Both the position numbers and the translations under genes were made by a program. 64,000 bases of DNA from Citrus sinensis (lineage: Eukaryota; Streptophyta; Magnoliopsida; Sapindales; Rutaceae). The notes beneath the pieces are model-generated. The model was not told where the DNA came from, made no database searches, and saw only the letters and a program-made list of their open reading frames with translations. The stretch covers positions 1,116,001 to 1,180,000 of the forward strand of contig NC_068562.1 of the NCBI RefSeq assembly GCF_022201045.2, in the 5' to 3' direction. Shown here one piece after another: positions 1-12,409 of this stretch (position 1 is the stretch's first letter; every line of letters begins with the position of its first letter).

Positions 1-259
1 AATGGAGTCTGATAATGGCACACTACTCTTATATGATCTGATTGTAGAAGAAGTGAGGGATCTTGGACGCTTTACTAGAGGAACACTTGGAACAGCAATC
101 CTAACTTATTGCTACAAGGAAAGTTTAGTCAGACTCAAGAGGGTGGAAGATGATAGGTTATCCGATCCTTTCGACATTCCATGGCATATAATAGAAGACA
201 ATCAATTAGATATTACTCTTTTTGGGAGAAATTCTAGATTTGATATTATTCTTAATTAA
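1..259 (+). CDS. F-box/FBA protein, C-terminal end (5' part outside window)
   Basis: Open from the first base of the window to a TAA at 257-259, so this is the 3' end of a gene that starts upstream. The 85 visible residues match the last part of the F-box-associated (FBA) domain of the other four F-box genes here: a 'LLLYD' strand, a 'VRDLG' turn, a 'YKESLVRLK' strand and the terminal 'FDIPWHI' block. The tail after that block is about 20 residues longer than in the neighbours. The Met at position 2 is internal, not a start. Such proteins are substrate receptors of SCF ubiquitin ligases; the F-box itself is not visible. Only the family assignment is safe. Confidence 0.82.
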   Translation, partial: MESDNGTLLLYDLIVEEVRDLGRFTRGTLGTAILTYCYKESLVRLKRVEDDRLSDPFDIPWHIIEDNQLDITLFGRNSRFDIILN

Positions 260-1587
260 TGCATATATAATATGTATAACATATTAAATATAACTATTAA
301 TTACATGGTAATTTTTTAAAACAAATATACAAGTGATGTATTAATTAAGTGTAACATCAAAATCCAGAAATCCGTCTCCTTTTGCAAGTGATGTCTAAGT
401 GTCTCGAAGGAGCCACAATCAATCACATACTCTCCTTTTAAATGCTATAAACTCTCAAATGAATTTTGACAATTGACAAATTTGCTTTGCACTCTATTTA
501 ATACTCAATTATAAATGAAAACTGAAATGTTTTAAATAATAAATGTTGAACAAAAAATTATATTAATGTGTTTATAAATTATAAACTATATATCAATTGA
601 TAAAAAAGTATAATTTAATTATTTTAATGAATTATTATATAATACTTAAAATAAGTTATTGAATTTATATTATTTTATTTAGTATATTTGTTTTAAATCT
701 TTAAATTTGATCTTTGGTTAACAAACTTTAATAGTTCTAAAATCTTTCTATATTAGTAATATCAAAAATATTTTTTTTCCATAATATTGTCCAATATGTT
801 ATTATGTTACTAATCATATTTATGTAAAAGGATTTTGCTATGTTACATTGAATGTACCATACACAACTAACAAGAACCACACAATTATACTATGTTTAGC
901 ACCAACCTATAAATTTTTAAATCCATTAGCAATAGCCTAAGATACGCTTTATTAAAACCACACCAGCCTACTCGTTGTCCTATATCTTAGAATATCACTA
1001 AAAGACTATTTTAATTTTTTTCTTCAAATATTTATGAAAAAAAATAAACTCTCTCCCAATAGACTCTTCAAATAGAAATAAGTTTATATTACTTTAATCA
1101 AATTTTTTCCTTCATCAAAATAAAAGCAAGTATTGCACTTTTCTTTCTTCATGAGTGATAAGATAAAAAATAATATAATACTAAACTTAATGTTCCAAAA
1201 GACTCTTCAAATAATATTATTCAAATGAGAAAGATGAATAATCTTATTTGAAAAGTCTTTTAAGCTCTTTTTATTTACACGACTCTTCATTGTTTCTCAT
1301 TTAAAGAACTTTTTAGTGATGTTCTAATTTTATATATACATATAAGTAAAAAGTAAAGAAAAATTGTTATTTTACCCCCTAATTTTCAACTTTTATCACT
1401 TAGGTTACTCTTTTTGCAGTTTTCATTATATCGCCATAGTTATTGATGTCAAAATTTCAACGTCAAAAAATCATTCCAACAACAAATTTCTTATTCAAAA
1501 TGTTATTTTTTTTCTTATTCAAATTAACCATCGTCATGTAACAGAAGATTTATCTACTAAAATAATTGCATGATCTTTTTGGAGGTT
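260..1587. other. Intergenic, AT-rich, no gene seen
   Basis: About 1.3 kb between two convergent F-box genes. Very AT-rich, with no coding signal. A 69-codon ORF at 1364-1573 lies in low-complexity sequence and resembles nothing I know. Around 1010-1310 short copies of 'gactcttcaaat' and its complement recur, which hints at an old small inverted-repeat transposon, but no clear ends or target duplication could be set. Confidence 0.5.
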
Positions 1588-2733
1588 TCAACTTGAGTCA
1601 AAATCTGTTTGATACACACCCAATATCTGCCACGGAATCGGAATGTCAAAAAAATCGACTACCCAATCTTCCCACTCGGTAGAAATTAGGCTTTCCTTGT
1701 ACCTGTGAAGGAATAAACCATCAGTTCCTAGTCCAACATCTCTCAGGGCTCGTGTATTTGGATCATATAAAAGAAGTTGGTTAGTGTTGGATTCTATAAA
1801 AAATGAACCGTTCTTCCAAAATTCAAGTGCCCTCAAGACTCCCAAAATAGGTCCAACGGATAATTGCTTTGTCCAAGACCCCTCTTTCATCACCCATTTC
1901 TCAAAGCAACTTTCAGACCTATCGAAATCTAGGAAATGAAGAGAGTTGTCATATACTCCAAGAATTGGATTTGGAAAATAAGAATTATCAGGACATTTTA
2001 TCACATGGAACGCCTCATCACGCATGTGAAATGAAAGGATCTCTTGGCAGTTATTATAACGCCATGCAATCCAGTAACAAATTCTGTCCAAATATGTGTT
2101 CTCGGACTGCTGTCCTCCCAGAAAAGAATAGTCACTAAGCTCGTTGGCTTTTAAATATCTCCAAGAATCTGTGCTTAGCGTGTGCAAAATAACTTCTGTG
2201 GATACAGAATCCTTGCGTGTGTTATCATCGGTCAAATTCAGTATGAATATTATCTTGTAGTCATTACTTGATGAATCTAATTCAAAACCAAAATTAAGCT
2301 GATAAACCCATTTATGGCGCGGGATTTCCCCTTTCCATTTTGGGAGAGCTCTAAATTCTCTAGTTGCCAAGTTCCATATAGATATGCGATTAGAGTTTTT
2401 ATCATGTAAACAAAACAGGCCATTACAATTACCCAAAAGTTCGTGATCGTGCCTTGTTGGAGGTTCAAATCGTTCGTCGTTTGATAAATCTACCAGTGTT
2501 TCATCATGGAACAAGACATAGGGAGGTCCCTCATCATAACCAGGAACCTTTTCGACAACAAGACGAGTATTATCATCATTGTAGTTGATAATGTGCCTGG
2601 AAACAAATCTAGGGCTTTTAATTAAAGCGCACCAAAACCGACAAACAAATTTGTATCGCATTAAAGATTTAACGGGTAGTCTTGATAGAATTTCGATGAG
2701 TAGATCTTCAGAAAAATCATCATTGCTTGTCAT
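1588..2733 (-). CDS. F-box/FBA (CPR1- or SLF-like) protein, 381 aa
   Basis: Single-exon gene. The start used is the ATG at 2733 (protein begins MTSNDDF). The reading frame runs 8 codons further upstream but has only a TTG there, and the related gene at 27154 begins the same way (MTSDEQF). The F-box lies at about residues 6-48 with the core 'ILSRLPVKSLMRYKFVC'. The FBA domain follows (about 90-370) with 'GNCNGLFCLHD', 'LATREFRALP', a 'SNDYKI' turn, 'WVMKEGSWTKQLSVGP' and the terminal 'FFDIPIPWQILGVYQTD'. Proteins of this plan bind SKP1 through the F-box and recruit targets for ubiquitination through FBA; the target is unknown. It is the most diverged of the complete copies, and it is intact. 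It converges with the partial gene at 1-259. Confidence 0.9.
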   Translation of the reverse strand: MTSNDDFSEDLLIEILSRLPVKSLMRYKFVCRFWCALIKSPRFVSRHIINYNDDNTRLVVEKVPGYDEGPPYVLFHDETLVDLSNDERFEPPTRHDHELLGNCNGLFCLHDKNSNRISIWNLATREFRALPKWKGEIPRHKWVYQLNFGFELDSSSNDYKIIFILNLTDDNTRKDSVSTEVILHTLSTDSWRYLKANELSDYSFLGGQQSENTYLDRICYWIAWRYNNCQEILSFHMRDEAFHVIKCPDNSYFPNPILGVYDNSLHFLDFDRSESCFEKWVMKEGSWTKQLSVGPILGVLRALEFWKNGSFFIESNTNQLLLYDPNTRALRDVGLGTDGLFLHRYKESLISTEWEDWVVDFFDIPIPWQILGVYQTDFDSS

Positions 2734-5700
2734 GATTGTCTTCCCCTGGATTTGCAATCTTTACCCTGCAATAACAAATTTCAAAATATTCTCAATTCCA
2801 GTCTGCTATACATTTCACACTTTGGCATTTATGATGATCATCAATTTATATTGAAACCCTTATGCGTAAAATATGATTCTGATATGTTGTTCCCTATTTG
2901 GCATATCATAACTGAGCGTCATAAAATTGTGGGAAATGTTTGGGGAAACAAGACAAAAGCTCATTCAAAACAACACAGTTTTGGTACATATATCAGTCCT
3001 CAATATTTTCAGTCATTTCGCATAACGTTCCACATCATTTGAGACATAAATTCACCAACAGGTGACATGAAATTAATCTAGTAAATGCCCAGAAAGAAAA
3101 TCAAATCGCACACCGTAACTTACTATAATGGCAAATGCAGGATTGATCGGAATATTAACTGAGTGTAATCTCCACCAGGACTGCGAGTCTCATTTACATC
3201 AAATAAATTGTGATTTCCATCGACCTGATCCGACCCTTGACTAGAACACGAGGATTCATATTTTCCAAATGCATGAGATGACATAAACCTTCTAATTGTG
3301 GACAGCAAAATTTTAAATGAGGAATGACATGACCAATTTAAGTGCGAGAAATGTGGCTGGAGCTGGATTTTGCTCTTGAAAGTAAATGCTCAATCTAAAT
3401 TTAGTGTCAACTATTGACCGTTAACGAGGAGTCGGATTTCGGATGTTTACTCAATGGACGGATGCCTTGTCATCTAGGCTTGAATGATATTCCTCTTTGG
3501 ACTTTAGATGATTATATTACATTCTTTAGTGTTGTGTTGATTTTTGCGAGATGAAATTTTAGTGGTATTTGCAAGACTTTCGGGTAATGATAGTTCCACC
3601 GCACTATCAGTGCAATGCACTCATTTTATAAATTTTTCGCTGCTATTACCCATCCTCAATTCTTGTTTGAATTTTCGGTAATTGCTTCATGAAAATAGCG
3701 TCCACCGATGGCATTTCTTTTAATTTTAAACATAAAATCAATTATGTCATTAATTGAAATTTATGTGGTGACCCACGTAAATGAGAGAAATTCTACAATG
3801 CATCTATGTTCCATATCACAATTTGACATAAAACCACCAACTAATGATAAGTGGACACATGTGATAGATGTTGAAAATTTTTTAAATAAAAATCCCTCAA
3901 ATATTTTTAAATTCCAAAAAAGGGGGGACAAATAATTAATGTTAGTATTTCTCTCTCACTTCAATATCCCATTCATATTCTTTTGTTCTCTTTTTAACCT
4001 TTATCTCTATTCTATTGACTACTATTGCTAAAACCTCGTGAAGAAGAAGAAGAAGAAAAAGCATTTTTTTTTTAATGATGAAGATGTCACTACCACTGAA
4101 TCAGCAGATTTCTTTATGATGGATGAAGAGGAAGATGATTTTGCAATATCTGCTATTCTTTAAACGGACATCGCAATTGTCTTTTTTCTGCTGGAAAGAT
4201 TATATTGGATTCATTCTAAATTTGTTAACTTATTATTATTCATATAATTAATGAATTTTAATGAATCATGCTTAATCTTTTTTTTAACTAATTCATTTGG
4301 ATTTTATTAATCTTGTTTATCTTACAATGACGTAAAATTATCACAAGATCAAATAGTAAGCTCTATAACATCTTAATTTCCATTAAGCCCATCTTAATTT
4401 CCATAAAATCCACTGAATACTGATGACATTATTCTTCTATAAAAGTAAAAAATCCGAAGACATTTAGGATTTCTCGTATTCAATAAAAAGTAATTAACAT
4501 TTTCTTGGAAAATGAAATAAAATAAAACCCGTTTGAGGTGTTGTTAACATTTTCACGGAAAAGACATTTGTCATATGTTTAATTGGCAAGAACAATTTCA
4601 GCGTAACTTTACTGATGTTTTTGCAAAATATAGAGTAAACTAAAATTATGCCTTAATATTGCCAAATAAATTGTTAAAAGAACCGCAAAGATATGGTGAT
4701 GAGAGAATCAAGAGTTGTGGAATTTTAATTACAGAAGAACAGAAGAGTAGCCATTAATAGACCAATATGCTACAAGAATTATTGTTTAACATTAGTTTGT
4801 GAGTAAAACAAAAGTGTCCTCTCAATACTCTAAGGGTAAATTTATATCTATTCCACATAAAATAATTTTCATCACTGAAAAAAAAAAGATCTTCTTCTTC
4901 TGCCCGAGGTTTAAAAGTTGCAGCCACTAGAATGGAGATGAAGATTGGGGAGGGAATAAAAGAATATGAATGAGATAATGAAATGAGAGATAGAAATAGC
5001 AACATTAATGATTTGTCTCTTTTTTAAAAAATTCAAAAAATATTAGAGGAATATTGAAAAGATGAAACATAAATTTTTATTTTAAACATTTTTCAACATT
5101 AACTACCATCTAACGTGGAACCTCAAATGTTTTGTAAAATTTCTCACAGAGAAGGAGAAGAACACTTAGGAGCCTTAATTTTAAGTTTTTAACTCAATTA
5201 AACGATTTAAGAATTTGAAGAATCACTATTTTTAATTAATTCAATCTAATACCATCCACTTTGCTGCAGGTTTTTATTTTATTGGAATCTCTTTCTTTGC
5301 AATTTCAGATTCTCGTCATTAATCAAACTCTAATACTTCATCATCTTAGCATCTAAACTACCTCATCGTATTCATGCATTATTAGAATTAGAATAACCAG
5401 AATAATCAAGTTTTTCTAAAGCTTAGTTTGGTCAGGTGGGGAATTTCATTGCGTTGATTTTTCTGTTTCCAACTTGAAAAACATGATGGGTATAAATACA
5501 GAAGATATAAAGCAATGAAGAAAATTAGCTAAGGGTAAAATTAGTGTTAACTGTTAAGTGGACATATTTTAAAAAGGAGTGTTATTATACAAATGGTAGG
5601 GTGAAAATATCCCCAACCAAGACTTTTTTACATCAATCAATATGATGAATAAAACCATTCCTATGTCGTTGTGCATTGAAATATTGAATTTGTACGAGAA

Positions 5701-5787
5701 ATCGTTTCAGGATAAAGGCTAAATACGGCATATCGTCCTATCAGGAAATGCTAGTATAATAAGAAGTGGTGATGATATGGACAATTT
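2734..5787. other. Intergenic region with a diverged inverted duplication
   Basis: No supportable gene. The region holds the upstream sequence of the F-box gene at 1588-2733 and a pair of diverged inverted repeats (listed separately). Short ORFs at 2752-3042, 3708-3935 and 4754-5005 lie in low-complexity sequence and show no family motif. Confidence 0.5.
3780..5150. repeat. Diverged inverted repeat pair (about 3780-4100 / 4870-5150)
   Basis: Read on the minus strand, 5150 to 4870 follows the same order of blocks as 3780 to 4100: 'gagaaatt', 'acaaatNattaatgttNNtatttct', 'attcatattctttt', 'aaacctcg', an agaagaagaag run, then a T-tract and 'gatgaa'. The arms are roughly 300 bp and perhaps 75% alike, with about 770 bp between them. 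This could be the long terminal inverted repeats of an old MULE-type element, or two inverted copies of one repeat. I could not find a target duplication. Confidence 0.55.
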
Positions 5788-6244
5788 GAATTTGATGATT
5801 TCATGTAAGTGTGCATATATACATACACACACGATGAATAAAACAAACTTCAAACTTGGAGTTGGCTGATATTTACACTGACATTTTTATCCTTGGTCAA
5901 TTTCTTTGCAGTCCTCGACCGAATAGAAATAAGAAATTGATGTAATTTTTTAAGGCCGAGGCCCCTCTTCATGCCATTTCGGGCTTCCCCTTATTGCCGC
6001 GAAAACACAAATAACGAATTCGATGATTTCATGTAAGTGTACATAAATACATACACGCACGATGAATGAAAATCTTTAAACTTGGAGTTCGCTGATATTT
6101 ACACTGACATTTATATCCTTGGTCAATTTCTTTGCGGTCCTGGACCGAATAGAAATAAGAAATTAATGTAATTTTTAAAGTAAAACAGAAGCCCCTCTTT
6201 ATGCCCTTTTGGGCCTCCCTTGTTGCCGCGAAAACACAAATAAC
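5788..6244. repeat. Tandem duplication, 2 x about 228 bp
   Basis: Copy 1 (5788-6015) and copy 2 (6016-6244) both begin 'gaattYgatgatttcatgta' and both end 'gccgcgaaaacacaaataac'. They share most bases, with scattered substitutions and a small indel near the T-tract. The array ends about 250 bp short of the APE2 stop codon and may overlap its 3' UTR or the flank beyond it. No coding potential was seen. Confidence 0.85.
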
Positions 6245-6490
6245 ATGAACAGTATGATTTTCAGAAAATACTTAACACTAACTACAATTCCTAATACGTG
6301 TCAAGATACACTACAAAGTGCCATAGGTCCAGGGTGAAACAGCACATGACTACAAATTTCTCCAATGAGAAACTAGGTAATCTACAAAACGTTGCCACAA
6401 CAATGACTCATCCATTAAGGCCAGGCTCAAGAGAAAAGAAGGATGGGCATTTGTAATCTTATTAGACTTTTCATACAAAAGACACCAGTT

Positions 6491-9400
6491 TTATTTTTGC
6501 TTCGACTTCGAAAATGCCCATTTAAAGTAACCACAGTTTGCTTCAGGATTAGATGCAGGTCCCTGCATGATAGGAGAAAGAAATCTATTAGTTCATATGT
6601 TCTCCAACTTCCTAAGAGCTCACTACATATAGCATGTGGGCGGTGACAGCTAGAACAAAGAAATGAGGCAGCAACAAGCTCATCACAATTCACAGCTAAC
6701 ACAAACAATCAGAGACATACATTGGCATATGGGCCACAACAAATGGCAGCTTGCCCTTTTGTGCGCTTTAATAGGGGACCACTAAGTGGTCCTTATTGAT
6801 AGAACCATAACTCCACTGAGATAATTCTATCCTACCATCAGATAATATGAGGGTAAACAGCACAAAAGTCATATGAATTCCCATCCTGCTAAAGCAGGTC
6901 AGAAAGAATGTCTTAGATATGGACATTGACTTGTCTTTTGCATAAATTGGGCCGCCTTGGAAACTTGAAGCAAGCATTTGTACTTACTAGTCCAAGACTT
7001 ATACCATTACAAGCTGAGCCCATATTTTAGAATAACTAATAGTTGAAAATTACCTAGCATGTCAAAATTAATTTGAAAACTGAACCTAAATAGGGAGAAC
7101 TGTATGTATACTACTTTCTTTCCTGCTAGTTGTCATGCACTGAAAAGAATTCAGTCACCAGCAAGGCATTTATCTTTCTTCGTTTAAGACAATGGGACTT
7201 TACAAAAATCCTGCAGAGACTTGTTTATGAATGGATGCTAAGAACATGAAATACCTCAGCTCGAGCACACACAAAAAATCTGCGACCAAATGTTGGACCT
7301 GGTTTTTTTACCACTCGAGCAACACAAGGTTCCTTGTGCCCCTTGCAAAGAGGTATACTAGTCTCCATGAGTTGTTGTATCCTTCGCCATTCTAGTAAAG
7401 CAACATTATTTCTCTCTTTGTCCAAAAAACGTTTGCCCTTTTTTTCATCCTGATCGTGTGAGCACACACTTGAGTTCACTCCATGCAGCTCATGAACACT
7501 GCAGCTGTAATCTGTCACAGGAATTTTGTTGGAATGATGATGAGACTCGGGGACTTCTTCCTGACTAAGTGAAGTATCGGTAACAGAATTATTAACATTA
7601 AGTGAAGTATCAGTAATAGAATTGTTATCATCATGGCTAACATTTGACCTCTTATGAAAAAATGACTTCAGAGAGAGTTGGCCAAGTTGACTTTTTTTTG
7701 CTTTTTTCCTGGCTCTATCAACATGAAATGGAGAAATATGGTTACTACTCCCCTGTGTAATTGTTGAATGAGAAGCCACATTAGCACTATCTCTACAATT
7801 CTCAATTGTTTTCGTAAATTCTCCTTCGGACTCTTGGTTTGAAGAAGAACAATAAACACCCTGGAGAATGCCAGAATCACAATAGTTGTTGAGTGATCTA
7901 TCAACATTCTCACTGCAGTCCTCTGTGTCCCCTGTTGAGTTACTTTCAGCTGGAAGTGAACCAGAGAATTTGCAAGATTTCCCTTGTTTAGCAACTTCTC
8001 TTTTCATTAACACAGACACTGCACAAAATCAAGGGCCAAGTGAATTTGCAGAAAAAATAAAGAACAAGAAGCTGGTTATGTGTTTAGATCTTCTTATTAT
8101 TGATACAAATTTTCCTAAAGGTTCTCCCTTGGTAAGAAGGTCAAAGGAAGCAACTCATTCCCTCGCATATGAATAGAGATTTCGATGGACCTAAGGATCA
8201 AAAGTTGGGTTGCCATTATTTATTTCAAGCCTGATCCCAATCACTTACAACCAACATTCAATATATGATTAATCAAATTTTAGCCAAGAAGTTTCTTTGT
8301 CTATACACACACACACACATATTTTTGCCCTACAGAACAATCAGGAAAAGCATAACTAGACATTAAATCCCCTTCCAACCCATGTAAGCAGGGTTTTAAC
8401 CCTAGACCTCTTGTACCACCCCAAGAGGTTTCACAAGTAGCACCCACAAATTTTAGCAAAGTTAGACATTGTTGAAGGGCTGAGCTTAAGATATCTAGGT
8501 ATCCAGCCCAATAGGTAACTTATTGGGCGGAGGGACCTATCCTACTTATAAGCCAAGTGATTTCCTGGGTCACAACTCAGTAGACATTAAAACATTACAA
8601 AATTGTTGAACATTTATATTGATAACCAATAAAATTCTATAATTATCTTTAATTCCCCATAGAAGGAAAACTGAAACTTAAGTTTCTTGCAAACAATGGT
8701 TGCATATATTCACAAGTACACAAATACATAGGAAAACTAACACATTTCAAGAAAAAAGAGGGAAAAAGGGAAGAGAAAATCTCACCAAGTGTTTGCTGGA
8801 CACCACGAATTATAGGAAGATATCTAGAAGCTAATGATGGAGTGCTATGTTGGGGAATTTCAGGAACTTCCCCTAAACACATATAAACAGGGGCATGGTC
8901 TGAACCTTCTAATCTAGTGCTCATCCCTCCCTTCCACCTGTAACTGGAAACAGCTTCAGTTATTGACTTAAATAGCAAAAACCACACTGACCAAGTACAG
9001 TACATTAATCTACTATGAAATCTAGCTACCTTGGTGCATTTCCAGGTTTCCAACGTTTATAGTCTATCAATATGTCACACTCATTAACATGGCAAGTTAC
9101 GAAGTTATGGCTTTGCAGGTCATGCTTTTGATGCAGACATGGTCCAGCACAGAGAATATGGTCAATTCTTGTCCCATAATTAAATTGTTCAGCACCTGTA
9201 TTTGATGGCCAGCATGTGTATGCTTCTCTTCTGTAGAAAAATAGTACGAGAAAGGAAGAAAAGCAATATCACTGTGCAAGAATAGTAAAAAACATTCTGG
9301 CAATATTAGTGAACATTGATATTGAGATGGAAGCATATTACATGCTACTACAAAACCCAAATCTTAAATAAATATAAACAAAGTCTCCTGTCTGTAGAAA

Positions 9401-10263
9401 ACTAAATAGCTGTGTTCAAATTCATAACCTTGTCAAGAGAAAATAAAATCTTTTTTCTAATAAGTCACAGTATAGAATCAGTCAATGATTAGCAGTAGTG
9501 ATGCTCATGGTGGATATAAAGTATTTTTTTAAAAAGGCAGTAATATAGAGGAATTCAGAAAATGAAATGAAATTTCGATCAATGAAAGCATCCATCTTTT
9601 CCAGGCAAGAAAATAACAATCTAGCATACAACTAAATTAGAATCATGCATGGGTAGTATACGTGGTTATTCACAAGATAGAAAATCCTACCTGAAGCTTA
9701 AATAATTGGGGAAAAGAGCCTTATAAAGGTTTGAATGCCAAATCGAAAACAAAATTCAATGGAATTTGGATTCCCTAACACATTCATTTAACATCAATTA
9801 AAGGAAATCCAAAGTAGGTTGAAGTTCTAAACCTTTCAGGATGTTTTGATCTGAAAACATCAAAGAAAGAGCCACCAGATTCCACAAGCATAGATCTGAA
9901 CCATATTCTGAACCTGCAAAACAATTTGTTTAAATTATACTTAACACTGGCCATTACTTGTAAAACTGTAAAAACTTATAGGAAACAAGAGCTAGGCAGT
10001 GCCAAAATCAGCCAGATGGATATGAAACAAGCACTGCATCAAAACCAGCCAACAACTTACTCGTTCTTTGCAAAATCTGGTCCTGCATCACAGCGATCTA
10101 TAGCAGCAGGAGCAATATTAAGATCGCCGACAACAAAAATCCTCCTCCCCTGACACAGTAGAAACTCCCATCTTTTCTACATCAAATACTACCAATATCA
10201 AACATTCATATGAAATTACCATGTTTGCTCATTATTTCACATACTCAGCTCATTAATAATATG

Positions 10264-10312
<49 letters not shown>

Positions 10313-11136
10313 GTATGTATGTATGGAGGAAGTACAAAATTAATAAACAATTGAATAAGAAGCACCTGTAATACATGGAAGAACTGAAGCTTAAATTGAA
10401 TTCTAACTGTATCCTCACTATCAGCTCGAGGCCCATACACATTGAATAGAACTGACCAATTGCAATATAAGTTCGATCACTAAATTGTAAAACAGAATTT
10501 AAACAATCTTTTGCATTAACAATAAGTAGCATATTTTTAACTTACTAAAATGACCATGATCTGTAATAACACACCGTCCCTCACTATCAATTTTAAGAAG
10601 CTCATCTTTTGAAAAGTCTTCAAGACCTTCCATAATTTTACTTCCAGAAGTTTCTAAAAGGCCAGTGAAGCCCTCCTCAGCTGCCACTGGCAGAGCCACC
10701 TCGGTGCTGGAAAATGGTGATTTCACGCGGCAAAATGTCGCCACACCTGAAGAAATTATAAGTTTTTAAAATGAAACTGGATCAAAGAGGAAAGTGAAAG
10801 CATATTTGGTTGAGGAAATTTAACAAACAATTTACCGGAGTAGCCAGTTCGGCCTTTATCAGAGGTACGTGTACATGAAAAGAACGACTCGTATCCATCG
10901 GCCATTACTAAATCTGATTTTAACTCCTGCCTTCTTAATTTTGTTTCCTATTTTGTGTAAAAGATTGAAATTAAACAATTTTTTTCGTGCAAAATTGAAA
11001 ATAAAAAGCGAATTGGATGACTGTGTACCTGGAAGCAAATGATGTCGGCATCGAAAGAGTCGAGTAACTTTCGGAGAGAGCCGAACTGAGAGACGCGTTG
11101 TCTCAGGCCGTTTACGTTGTACGTTACTATCTTCAT
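6491..11136 (-). CDS. APE2: DNA-(apurinic/apyrimidinic site) endonuclease 2, 10 exons, 630 aa
   Basis: Base-excision-repair nuclease: cuts DNA 5' of abasic sites and trims blocked 3' ends in the nucleus. Exons, in gene order: 11136-11029, 10947-10836, 10746-10546, 10451-10366, 10176-10061, 9913-9833, 9230-9030, 8937-8786, 8018-7255, 6562-6491. All junctions are GT-AG and phases join to 1893 nt. Residues 1-345 form the exonuclease/endonuclease/phosphatase fold: 'NVNGLR' (7-12), 'CFQETKLR' with metal-binding E37, 'GDLNIAP' (D187, N189) and 'GSDHAPV' (D315, H316). A PIP box 'QLSLKSFF' (466-473) should bind PCNA. Residues 577-622 are the GRF zinc finger (CKGHKEP... to CGYFKW), split by a 692-bp last intron. 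The last exon gives only 23 residues. Intron 4 contains a microsatellite. Length and layout match plant APE2. Confidence 0.95.
6563..7254 (-). other. Last intron of APE2 (692 bp), splits the GRF zinc finger
   Basis: The donor follows the 'CARAE' codons at 7255 and the acceptor precedes '[15 protein letters not shown]' at 6562. The intron contains two short ORFs (6768-6977 and part of 6427-6708) with no family resemblance. If it is retained, the protein would lose the distal zinc ligands of the GRF finger. Confidence 0.85.
8019..8785 (-). other. APE2 intron 8 (767 bp) with repeat-like insert
   Basis: Lies between the end of the nuclease domain (exon 8) and the long low-complexity exon 9. It contains a short (AC)n run near 8310-8322 and a moderately GC-rich block at about 8370-8580 that looks transposon-derived ('aagcagggttttaaccctagacc'-like text, written here only in part). 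No termini were resolved. Confidence 0.5.
10262..10325. repeat. Compound microsatellite in APE2 intron 4
   Basis: Runs as (CATA)n, (CA)n, (TA)n, then (TGTA)n over about 64 bp. It is almost self-complementary end to end, so it can fold into a hairpin in DNA or in the pre-mRNA. It lies inside the 189-bp intron between exons 10366-10451 and 10061-10176. A polymorphic marker is likely. Confidence 0.9.
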
Positions 11137-12409
11137 CGCTCAGCGGTGTCCACACATTCCACGAGCAAGGTCACCGGCTCTTTCAGTTTCCCACTTTGCC
11201 GGCTGCGATGCTCCACAACGCAAAAACGGTGCCAGAAACGGTTTCGCAAACTTTTCTTGGACAGAATTACCTCGGCTCCGCAGGTAAAATTATTAAAATT
11301 ATCATATTAAACTTACGACTGTTTGGAATGACTTACAATAATTATAAGTGTTATTATTATTGATTATTTGTTAAGTAGAACTCTTAAGATTAAATAAATT
11401 ATTTTGTGTTTATTAATAAAAATTTAAATTTTAAATTTTGAGAATAGTAGTTAAAATTTGTTTTTAAATATTAAAATATTTAAAATATTATTTATTTATT
11501 TAATAATCTTATTTCATTAATTTTATAATCTATTTTTAAAAAACTCATTAATCAACTAGTTAAGTTAGTAGCTCCACACAGAAAAGGGACTCAGCAGAGA
11601 ATGGTGTGGCTGTGGTAAGCACAAGTTGTTGTCCTCATTTTTAGTAATAATATTTTTTTTGATAAATAGTAATAATATTTTAATTGAGGATAAAAGTAAA
11701 ATAATAAAATTTGGGTGGGATTCTCTTATAGTTGTAAAAAAGCATGAGCGGACACGACTTTGATGCTCTAGTTGTCGGGACTCTTTCTACCCCATGTTAT
11801 ACGCTCACTTTCGCAAGAACAAATGAGCTAATATTTAGTCCCGAGTACAGTGATCATGCTCAAATTAGTGTTGTTTCTCAATTTCACCACCGGACATACT
11901 GATTTGACATTCTTACATATGTGCAATTTCCGCTGAAGAGCTCAATGTAAATGCGCTCTCCGTCTCCCAAGAGAGCTTTTACAAAATACAGGGAACGACT
12001 TGGATCCATCGCTATTAGCTCATGATACCTTTGCTTAGGTTGTTCTCGTGACAACCATTCCGCATGTCAAAGGCCAACGGTCATGGCTGTGACCAAAACT
12101 GTGACGGTCTTCAGACTGTCACCGCAACTGATAGTCAAACTCAAAGCCCAAGAGCATTCTTCTGCTACTTAAGAAGACTTTGGAGCCGAATGGTTGAAAA
12201 AGAGAATGAAAAGCCTGCATTGATCTACTAGTCAAATTCGTAAGGCGATGCGAATGCAACTTTCATAAGAGTTGGCTATGGCTATTAGCATCCTCTAACC
12301 CCATTTTTATTATAACTAGATAGATTTAAAGAAAAATATAAATAAATTAATTCCACTTATCTCTCTCTGAATGTCTCCAATCTATTTTTTTGTTTTTTTT
12401 GTCTTAATC

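Noticed and set aside
2277-2854. ORFs on both strands overlapping the F-box gene at 1588-2733
   Set aside because: They are other-frame readings of the F-box gene, with no motif of their own.
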